A stretch of 64,000 bases of DNA from Undaria pinnatifida. Taxonomy: Eukaryota; Sar; Phaeophyceae; Laminariales; Alariaceae. Under the pieces are notes generated by a model. The model was given only the letters and a program-made list of their open reading frames with translations. It had not been told where the DNA came from and did not search any database. This document shows positions 57,201-64,000 of the stretch, one piece after another. The stretch spans positions 7,443,632 to 7,507,631 of the forward strand of contig JABAKD010000028.1 of NCBI GenBank assembly GCA_012845835.1, in the 5' to 3' direction. Both the position numbers and the translations under genes were made by a program. Numbering within the stretch: position 1 is the stretch's first letter; each line of letters starts with the position of its first letter.

Positions 57201-60200
57201 TCGCGTTCGACGGCCCAAGCACCAGCAGCCGGACGGGGGGTGGGGGGGACCGAGCGGTGGTGGCAGCCTGAGCCATCCAGCTTGGCGGCCTCCGGGTGTG
57301 GGGGTGTTGGCGCCGCCCCAGAAAAGAAACGACGGGGTTCCGGGTCGCATGCCCCTGGGAGCGAGCGAGGTGGCGGCGGCGTCGGCGGTAGCGGGGGTTT
57401 CGGTGACATCGGCGTCGGCGACGGCAGCGGCGGCGGCAACAGCGACGGCGGCGATGTTATCCACGCCGGCGGCGGGGGCGGGGGCGGGAGCGGTGGCGAC
57501 GAAGAGTGTCAGCGGATTGAAATTCTCTCCGAACGGAAAAGTGCTTGCAGCAGCGTGTGGCAGCTTCATCTATCTATACCGGGAGACTGTTAACGCCATC
57601 GGCGCAGGTGGCGGTGGCGGCGGCGGCGGCGGCAACGCATCCGGTCGTGGCGACGGCGGTGCCAACGTCAGTGGAGCCGAGGGCAGGCGGTCATACCGCA
57701 GGTACTGGGTGTGCACGGGGCACAGCACCAAGGTGAGGTCCTTCGACTTCACCCGCGACGGCTCCACCCTGCAGAGTAACGATGCCTCGGGCGAGCTACT
57801 GTTCTGGGAGGTGTCCACCGGGAGGCAGGTGAAGCCCCACGGATCTCCTCCCCACTTTGTTACGCTTGATGTCCGATAGATTACGTGTTGCATGTTTCGC
57901 CATCCTAATCTGTGCGGCATGAGCTTCAGCGTCGGCAACTCGCAAAAAAAAATTCCAGAAGGAAGAAAAGACGCGTGCTACGTTAGAGGTATACCTTTTT
58001 TTGGCTGAAATGGTTTATGATCGGTGGGGGCTCCTCAACCCAAAAATGTCGGAAACAGGTTATTTTTTCGCGTTTTTTTTTTTTGATGTTGTTGTATAAG
58101 TAGGCCACGAGATTTTTCATCCGGTAGCAGTTTCGTTTCGTTTTTTTTTTTTTTTTCCAAGAAAACAGTTTTTAGGGTGACGAGCCTGAGAAGAAAAAAA
58201 AAAGTGGTGCACGTCTATCGTAGCACGCACCAGGAAGAAAGAAGAAGAAGAAGAAGAAAAAGAAGAAGAAGGATAAGGAGAAGACCACCTTATACGTCGG
58301 GGTGTCTGGGTTTCGCGGTAGATTTTACCCTCTTCCGTTGCAAGCGCGCCTTTTTTACGTCCACCTCTGCGCGTACATCATCGGCTTGCCGACCGACTGT
58401 TGGTGGCCCGTGATTTTTTTCGCCACGTGTTATAATCTTAGTTGGGGTGGGTAGTTGGCTACTCCTTTTCCCAGTGTTCCAACGGACTACTTATTATTGG
58501 CAAGATACCTTTGACGCATGGCGTCGTCGGTCGCCTTTTTTACCGGCAGCCTAAAAAGACCAACACCTTAACGCTACGGTAGTGTGATTTTGCGGTGGCG
58601 TCCTCGGTGACCTTTTTTACCGATAGCCTGAAAAGACCAACACCTTAACGCTACGGTAGTGTGATTTTGCGGTGGCGTCCTCGGTGACCTTTTTTACCGA
58701 TAGCCTGAAAAGACCAACACCTTAACGCTACGGTAGTGACTTTTTGCGGCTTTCGAGAGCATGACAATTTTGCACTGCAATTCGTTGCCCCCCCCGATCC
58801 GAGCCGTCACCATATTTCTTCGTCCTCGTCCCTACATACCTGCCGCCTGAAAAGACCAACACCTTAACGCTACGGTAGTGATTTTTTGCGGCTTTCGAGA
58901 GCATGACAATTTTGCACTGCAATTCGTTGCCCCCCCCGATCCGAGCCGTCACCATATTTCTTCGTTCTCGTCCCTACATACCTCCCGCCCCCTCCCTCTG
59001 GCCTGGCCAGGTAGATGTTGGCCACAGACGGCCAAACAGGAGAGGAAACGTTGACATGTAATATATTGAAGAAACGTAATGAGCGCCCAAATGTTGGAGG
59101 TGTCGCTACTAGGAGTAGAAACGGTGCTCCGTTTTGTAAGGGAAGCGTGGTCAACGGTGAAACGCCCAAGGCAATCAACAAATGAGTACGCCACCCCGCC
59201 CCCGCCTTAGTCGGTGGAAAACCGACGTGCTTCATCCCAGCAATGTAGGGATGCGAGTGTCTATGGTCTTACGGGCTACGAACATGCATGATATGATGAT
59301 CGCACCCCCCCATCCGCTCCCCTCCCCTCCCCCCCCCCCCCCCCCGGGACAATGTTCTCCGACAAAAGTCGACGTTAACCATCCCCGAACCCCCTATTTC
59401 TCCTCCTCCTGCTCCTGCTGCTCCTGCTCCTGCTCCTTCTGCTCCTGCTCCTTCTCTTCCTCCTTCTCCCGCCCATTTCCCTCAATGACCCGCGCCTGAC
59501 ACCATCGCCGGGCCGTGGCGGAAACGTGGCCCACGGCGGCTCTCCGTTAGATCACGAGCGGGTATAGCGTGAAAGACCTGGAGATGGATTCTTGGTCGTG
59601 TTCGGTTGGATGGCCGGTTCAGGGGCTGGCTGCCGCTATGGCGACCGCCAGTGGTGGTGGTGCGAACGCGTCTGGTGGTCATAGCCGTTTCTCGGGGGGA
59701 GACGTTGTGGCGCTCTGTCGGTCGAATGAGGGCGACGTGTTGGCGGTGAGCGAGGGAGTAGTGGTTGTGCCCGCGGTAGTCGATGGGAACGGATCGATGT
59801 TATTCGTATTTATGGTCGTTAATTGGGGGAATTCTTACCGAAGCGCGCTTTGTCGAAAAAATCCACAACTTCTTCCCCCCCCCCCCCCCCCCCCCAAACA
59901 AAAACAAAGATGTGTATTGACCAGAAATTCGTCGAACTCACGACTGACGTCCTTGAAATATTTTTATAAAAAAAAACACTAGATTTCTTGATAATGCCAG
60001 AATAAAAAGCAAAAAAAACTTGAACTTGAAGTTATCCATATTTGTGCACATTTTTTAATATTCAAATTTTATGAAAGAACGCCTCAGTATTCAGTACAAA
60101 CTGAATCTTTCAAAATAGTTACAAAAAAAAAGGAAAAGCTGGCGGGGGGGGGGGGGGGCGGGCGTTTCGGTAAAAATGACCCTTCGACTGGATGCATGTT

Positions 60201-63200
60201 ATCAATAGTATTGTTTCGCTATCCGAGAAACGTGAAGCATGAGCTTCCCTTTCGGTCACTCATGGGCGTTCTTGGAAAGAAGAAAATCCGAGGGAAAAAC
60301 CTTAGGACGTTATTTTTTGTGTACAAGCTTTCCGTTCGGGATGTTGTTTAGCTTGACCTTAAGGGCATGGTGTCGCAAGGTCGAATGGGGTGAAACACGC
60401 TTATCAAAAAGTATCATTATTATTTTTTGCCCTCCGACAATATAGCGTAGTTGCCGTTCCGATGTAAATCGAATATCCTCCCATAAAGCAGCAGTAGTAC
60501 CTCATATAAAGTCGAATGATCGCGCCATAATGCAAATGATATCTTCCGCCAACCATTTGCCCATTTCCTTTCCCCACATCTTCTCCTTTTATCTACAGTT
60601 GCTATAGAAAAAAAAATTAGCCACCGTCCTTGTAACCGGCCGGGTTAAAAACTAAACCACGATCACCTTTACCGCCAACACGAGTTTAAAGCGTAGTTCT
60701 ATATCGATGGAGCGCGTTGGCGGTAAGGGATTGGACGGACGCGTGCTACGAAAGAGGTGCACCACTTTTTTTCTGAGGTTTCCTCAATTTTGGGAGCTTA
60801 AGACCTCTAAAAAAAAAACGACTTGGAGTAAAGTAAAGCTGCTACCCGATGAAAAATGCCCCATGACCAAGGTACACCAAACGAGAATCGTGCAAAAAAA
60901 ATGGCCTATTAGTTTTTTTTTTTGCGACGATTTTGCCAAGGTTAAGAAGCCCCGTCATCCAGAAAGCAAAATAGCCAAAAAAAGGTATACCTCTATCGTA
61001 GCGTGCGTCTCAGGTGAAAGAGCGCCGAGTAAGAAGGGGGTACGGGGTAAAAAAAACTGAGAGGAAGTCTCGACGAGGACGCTGACGTCGAAATTGATGC
61101 GTCAAGTCTCGACGAGGACGCTGACATCGAAATTGATGCGTCTTTCAAAAAAGGCCAGACTCTCGTTCGTGCTCTTTTCCTCGCCAAAAAGAACACCACC
61201 AGTTACTTGTGTACCGTACGCTGCCGCTGTATAGCTCGCGCGCTCGCTAATCTCCGTCACAATCTGTGCCAGCCGATTCTTACTTTCAGACTCGACTCAT
61301 ACTTGACAGCTACTTATGCAACCAATTACACTGTAGAGAAGTTATGCCTGCCGTCTTTCCCGAGATGACACGCTTCGCGTGACCAGCACGCATAGAGAGC
61401 ACACGCCGGGCGTAAACCCTTGGTTGCGGCTTAGCTGCCCATTTGGCACTCCGCCACGTGGATTAATTAGTACCAAGGACAATAATAGTCTTATTAATTT
61501 TTGCCCTCCTACAATATAGCGTAGATGCTGTTTCGATGTAAATCGAGTATCCTTCCACAAAGTAGTAGTATCTACGAAGTCGAATAATCCCTCCATAAAG
61601 CAGTGGTATCTTCTGCCATCCTTTTCCCCATTCCCTTTCCCCACATCTTCTCCTTTTTATCTACAGCTTCATTTCCTTACATATGCTTTAGCCATTGGTC
61701 TACCTTAATCCTCATCAACATTACCACTACTACTATTAGTTTTTTCCCTCCGACAATATAGCGTAGATAGATGCCGTTCCGATGTAAATCGAATGTTCTT
61801 CCATGATAAAGCGGTAGTGTCTGTGACGTTCTGCCAACCATTTTCCCGGTTACCTTTCCCCACACCTTCTCAGTTTATCTACTGCTTCATTTCCCTACAT
61901 CCGTTCAATTTTAGCCATTGCCGATCTATTCCACCCTAATCCCCTATCCACACTCCCACGCCAGGCCATTGGACGTATTCAGAGCCCACGACGTACCGTG
62001 GACCAAAACCTGCAACAAACCTATAATACATATTCCTGTTTTACTAGCCAGATCTGGACTTGATTACTGTGTTTCTCGTACAGCAGTAGTAGACATCTAA
62101 TACAAAGAATGACGAATGCTACGATACAGATATTAAGGTATACCTTTTTTTTGGCTGAAACGTTTTCTGAACGACCTCCTGAACGAAAAGATCGTCGGAA
62201 TTTCGTCGATTTCTTTTTTAGGGCATATTTTTCGTTGTGTATACCTACGCCATGGGATTATTCTTCGGGTACATACGATAGCATCCCCCCCTCCCCCCGC
62301 CCGCCCCTTGGAAAGTGATGCAGTTCACCCTTCAGGCGACTCGTCGAACACCTCACTGCGCTTTTCGCGCTTGGTGCAGGCAACGTCTGCCTGTCGTTGG
62401 TGAAAACCCGAGGCCCTACGTCCCGGCATAGTAGGGATTCGAGGGTCTATTGTCTTACGACTACCACGGACATGCACAAACTAAGTGCCCCCCCCCCCCC
62501 CCCCCCGCCCCCGCCCCCGCCCCCCAAATTGGTTCTGGGGTTTCGTAGAGAGTTTTTTCAAGTGAGAAGCCTCGGGAAAACAGATCGCGCACCTCTACCG
62601 CCGTATACATACGACGCGTGCTAACGATGGAGGTAGGTAGCACGTTTCGTCTAAAATGGTTCCTGGACGACGGCGGCGCTCCTTACCCCAAAATCATCGG
62701 AAATTGGCCTTTTTTTTGCATCATTCTCGTCGTCTACTCAGGCCGTTGGATTTTCTTCATCTCGTAGCATTCTTAATTTTTTCTTCAAATCAGTTTCTGG
62801 GAGAGGCCTTAACCTCCCAAAATTGAGGGGTAGTATTAGAAAAAAAGTGGTGCACCTCTATCGTAGCCCGCGCCATATTTGAGAGAATGCCTGCCACGGA
62901 CACAGGTAGCTAGCTTCTTGCTGGTTTCTCTACTAAGCGGGTTCCACGACGTTCACCCACTTGTGTAACCTTAAGAGAAACTTGTTCGTATTTTCATAAA
63001 ACTAGTGTAACAAAACGTCAGCTGTGAGTAGTTCGACAATTTTTTGGGGTCGATGCTCATCTTCTTCAGCGAGCTGCGTAATGCACCGGTCGCCTGGTAA
63101 CACAACAACAACAACAACAATTAGTCTGTATATCTACTGCAGCAACAAAAACAACACTAACCTTTGTATTGTACCTTGCGTACCTGGCGTCACGGGTCAC

Positions 63201-63706
63201 GGAAGAACTGAGCGTTATGCGCGTGTAAAGGCAATTTGACCATCTCTCGGTTTTTCTCCCTATGCGCACATGCCTTCAAAGGCATGCGAGGCAATTCGAC
63301 GATCTCCCATTTTCCCTGTACGCACACGCCTTCAAAGGCATGCGAGGCCAATTGACAATCCCCATTTTCCCTATACGCACACGCCTTCAAAGGCATGTGA
63401 AACCCTTTAGCTCATATCCATATCCAACATAATCGTGGATCCTAGGCCTTTGCTAGGCTTCGAGAGCAATGCCATATAACATATACGCACATGCACGATT
63501 GCGTGAACGTCATTTACCGGTCCCTCGACTATACAGGCCTGCGACGAGGACAGCTGCGTCACGTTAATGCGCAACCCCGCACCGGAGGGGGCCGGGTCGC
63601 GAGCGAACTGGGGCCACACGTCAGCCAGCGGTATCTCGGGTCTAGCTTTTACGTGCGACGACCGGCGGCTCGTCTCAATTGGTGGCACCTGTGTTTTTGT
63701 CTGGAG
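41537..63706 (+). CDS. EML-like microtubule-associated protein with N-terminal SH3, WW and IQ modules (10 exons seen, at least 1,771 aa)
   Basis: Exons: 41537-42259, 44299-44745, 45396-46616, 47717-47989, 48674-49330, 50239-50733, 55738-55904, 56862-57828, 59551-59745, 63537-63706; every junction keeps frame. Residues ~6-65 are an SH3 domain (ALFDY, GWLSG, GTFPASYV). ~176-208 is a WW domain (two Trp, EFYYTADGRTSWVRP). ~290-312 is an IQ motif (IQAISRGKNARKK), a calmodulin-type site. A short coiled coil bridges exons 2-3. ~698-797 is a HELP motif (LEYVHGY, TGEVVFPASAVVVIHD, RFFTGHDE) split by a Gly-rich insert. Exons 4-10 give about twelve WD40-type blades in the order of EML proteins, e.g. VAALDFSSDG, HVRFWTL, IYFWE, TLRLWG, VLRLWD, GELLFWEVSTGRQ, VFVW. 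EML proteins bind microtubules. Intron 3 is GC-AG; the rest are GT-AG. The last exon ends in phase 2: an acceptor at 63871 would give a stop three codons later, one at 63881 stays open to the window edge, so the C-terminus is unsettled. Confidence 0.92.
43783..44246. mobile_element. Foldback MITE in EML-like intron 1
   Basis: Inverted ends: left 'tatgagtacctataatgc...gtaaataagctgttttacgacaccgcgct', right the imperfect complement ending 'aatggcattactcatat'. An almost perfect inner pair lies at 43938-43968 and 44052-44081 (AGCACTCGACGAGATATCTGG and complement). No coding capacity. Confidence 0.7.
44299..44745 (+). CDS. EML-like gene exon 2: IQ motif
   Basis: Acceptor 'catgttgcag', donor 'gtgatg|gtgaga', phase 0 on both sides. 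It carries AATRIQAISRGKNARKKTAK and then a basic tail (KARRRQK) and an acidic Ser-rich stretch. Membership of the same gene as exon 1 and exon 3 rests on phase and the absence of a stop or new start between them. RNA evidence would settle it. Confidence 0.75.
45396..46616 (+). CDS. EML-like gene exon 3: coiled coil, disordered region, HELP motif
   Basis: Acceptor 'cgacacccag'. EELHRRDAVLSEIREAVTLL continues the helix begun at the end of exon 2 (ASLVDERVM). A ~280-residue Pro/Ser/Gly-rich and acidic (EDEYEYDDD) region follows, then HELP. The exon ends GHDE before GCAAGT. Confidence 0.88.
46617..47716 (+). other. GC-AG intron (intron 3) carrying a dispersed repeat
   Basis: 'gacgag|gcaagt' is a perfect match to the GC-donor consensus AG|GCAAGT, and the acceptor is 'gacaacag'. 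It joins HELP '...FFTGHDE' to 'EVTALAVHP' exactly as in intact EML proteins. The normal reading frame would otherwise run only 14 codons into the intron before a stop. Confidence 0.8.
46731..47560 (+). repeat. Dispersed 'CTCCAGCTGTGAGATCGAA' repeat with G-rich tail, second long copy
   Basis: Colinear with 37691-38210 over the first ~350 bases. Poly-G modules follow, with 'aagctataaatcctttcgaggggataaatctgacggtttt' occurring twice (near 47118 and 47250; quoted in parts) and G runs up to ~25. Confidence 0.75.
50921..51056 (+). repeat. Tandem duplication, 68-bp unit
   Basis: 'gacgtacagcgcgaggcattcgcctctctg', 'ccccgctctaggttctttacagctctacgacagtta' occurs twice in succession without visible differences (starts 50921 and 50989). 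Confidence 0.9.
51875..51955 (+). repeat. (CCAAG)n pentanucleotide microsatellite
   Basis: About sixteen uninterrupted CCAAG units. The minus-strand Leu/Gly/Ala/Trp frame through it is an artefact. Confidence 0.92.
52076..52435 (+). repeat. tRNA-derived SINE, plus strand, in EML-like intron 6
   Basis: 'ttataaggcttggtttgggtaacctattggttaac', A-box side 'gcaagtggtcaaacggac', B-box GGTTCGAATCC at about 52207-52217 (closest to the tRNA consensus of all copies), and a body to 'gggcagagtgttataaggcttagtttgggtagg'. The following unit is split by the MITE at 52436, with its remainder at 52699-52750 ('gcaagtaagtggtcaaacggactaat'). Confidence 0.75.
52436..52695. mobile_element. MITE family 'GACGCGTGCTACGATAGAGG', copy 1
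   Basis: Left end 'gacgcgtgctacgatagagg', right end 'ggtatacctttatcgtagcatgc'. The interior has the family phrases 'gggagcttaaggcctctcc', 'aaaatcccatggcc' and 'ccgacgaatttgggggttaagg'. It sits between the two halves of a SINE unit, so it is the younger insertion. Confidence 0.8.
52934..53205. mobile_element. MITE family copy 2
   Basis: Left end 'gacgcgtgctactacgatagaggcg'; right end eroded ('aaaaaaggtataccttaac'). Interior phrases conserved ('accccatggcctagaatacacgacgaacgagaatc' in part). Confidence 0.75.
54194..54468. mobile_element. MITE family copy 3
   Basis: Both termini intact: 'gacgcgtgctacgatagagg' and 'ttctatcgtagcacgcgtc'. It lies in the opposite orientation to copy 1 (interior reads as the complement). 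Confidence 0.85.
54500..54812. mobile_element. MITE family copy 4, left end eroded
   Basis: Right end 'ggtataccttaataattctatcgcagcacgtgcc'. The interior 'cggatgaaaaaatcccattggcc' and 'ccgacgattttgggttaag' are clear. Confidence 0.7.
54906..55183. mobile_element. MITE family copy 5
   Basis: 'gacgcgtggtacgatagagg' at left and 'cacctctacggtagcacgcgtc' at right, about 278 bases, opposite orientation to copy 4. Confidence 0.85.
56458..56785 (+). repeat. (CCA)n microsatellite in EML-like intron 7
   Basis: About 330 bases of CCA/ACC with CAT and ACG interruptions, close upstream of the exon 8 acceptor at 56861. Thr, Pro, Val and Gly frames through it are artefacts. Confidence 0.92.
57970..58230. 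mobile_element. MITE family copy 6
   Basis: Left 'gacgcgtgctacgttagagg', right 'ggtgcacgtctatcgtagcacgc', in EML-like intron 8. Confidence 0.8.
58500..58985 (+). repeat. Nested tandem repeats sharing 'AAAGACCAACACCTTAACGC'
   Basis: The shared core 'gaccaacaccttaacgctacggtag' recurs near 58559, 58637, 58711 and 58853. Two ~75-bp units carry 'tgtgattttgcggtggcgtcctcggtgacc'. Two ~142-bp units carry 'tgcggctttcgagagcatgacaattttgc' and 'gatccgagccgtcaccatatttcttcg'. Confidence 0.85.
60738..61009. mobile_element. MITE family copy 7 (reference copy)
   Basis: Left 'gacgcgtgctacgaaagagg', right 'ggtatacctctatcgtagcgtgcgtc', 272 bases. It shows the complete interior: 'tttgggagcttaagacctc', 'cccgatgaaaaatgccccatgacc', 'aaaaaaatggcctattag' and 'aagaagccccgtcatccag'. 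Confidence 0.85.
61058..61146 (+). repeat. Tandem duplication, ~48-bp unit
   Basis: 'aagtctcgacgaggacgctgacgtcgaaattgatgcgtc' occurs twice (starts near 61056 and 61104). Confidence 0.85.
61490..61905 (+). repeat. Two copies of the 'GCCCTCCGACAATATAGCGTAG' dispersed repeat
   Basis: Near 61502 and 61745: 'tgccctccgacaatatagcgtaga', 'tgccgttccgatgtaaatcga', 'ttccataaagc' and 'tttccccac-ccttctc'. Further copies are at 60415-60600 and 36712-36890. Confidence 0.75.
62109..62604. mobile_element. MITE family copy 8, split by another repeat
   Basis: The left half (62109-62285) begins 'gacgaatgctacgatacag'. A right-half-like segment (62525-62604) ends 'cgcacctctaccgccgtatacatacg'. Between them is a unit related to 25320-25495 and a C run. 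Confidence 0.6.
62613..62873. mobile_element. MITE family copy 9
   Basis: Left 'gacgcgtgctaacgatggagg', right 'ggtgcacctctatcgtagcccgcg', interior conserved. It abuts copy 8. Confidence 0.8.
63240..63405 (+). repeat. Tandem repeat, ~55-bp unit, three copies
   Basis: 'cgcacacgccttcaaaggcatgcgaggc' and 'ttgacgatctcccattttccct' repeat from ~63265, 63320 and 63375. 'gccttcaaaggc' is palindromic. Confidence 0.8.
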
Positions 63707-64000
63707 GTAGGCCTTCTGAGGGAAGAGGCGTTTGTTGTTGGGGCGTGGGGGGGGGGCGGGGGATGGGGGAGGGTTGTGAGTGGGGGGGGGTAGCGGGTGG
63801 GGTTGGGGTGAGGGGGTGGGTCACGCGGGGATATCTTTATTAATGGCTGACGCACCCTCGACAACTACAAGTACACCATAGAATACCGCCATCACCATCA
63901 CCACCACGGTGTGTTATCAAGCGATACTCAAGAGATTGCTCGATCTACTCTTACCGAGGCAATGAACGGCTTCACCCATCAGCCTCGACAACTGGTTTAA

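Overview
The window is nuclear eukaryotic DNA. Its two confident genes are split by GT-AG introns with pyrimidine-rich 3' ends, several of them several kilobases long, and the space between genes is packed with transposon remnants, mini-inverted-repeat elements and simple repeats. A LINE reverse-transcriptase C-terminus, a plant/stramenopile-like epsin and an EML-type microtubule protein (usual in flagellated lineages) suggest a stramenopile, most likely a brown alga related to Ectocarpus. That assignment is inference from gene style only. Nothing looks bacterial, viral or organellar.

Layout. 1-4.2 kb holds LINE 3'-end debris and a ~1 kb direct repeat. 4.26-5.90 kb is a complete long-terminal-inverted-repeat (Mutator-like) element with a 9-bp target duplication. 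6-12.5 kb is repeat-rich and has no convincing gene. 12.6-14.7 kb is a probable three-exon gene for an unrecognised cysteine-rich protein. 15.5-16.0 kb holds weak coding-like stretches. 16.5-29.8 kb is a ten-exon epsin (ENTH domain) gene whose first intron is 7.4 kb. 29.8-41.5 kb is intergenic, with short palindromic elements, a possible unidentified coding stretch at 31.2-32.1 kb, a tandem and inverted array of tRNA-derived SINEs, a LINE 3' fragment and G-rich repeat blocks. 41.5 kb to at least 63.7 kb is one gene of ten or more exons for an EML-like protein with an unusual N-terminus: SH3, WW and IQ, then HELP and about twelve WD40-type blades. Its introns carry at least eight copies of one ~270-bp MITE family plus SINEs, a foldback element and satellites.

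Function. Epsin acts in clathrin-coated vesicle formation at membranes. The EML-like protein is expected to bind microtubules, and its SH3, WW and IQ modules would add proline-ligand and calmodulin contacts. The two genes are not visibly linked in function; they are neighbours on the + strand separated by 11.8 kb of repeats. Exon borders were set by hand from splice consensus, reading phase and family knowledge. The epsin exons sum to exactly 750 codons including the stop.
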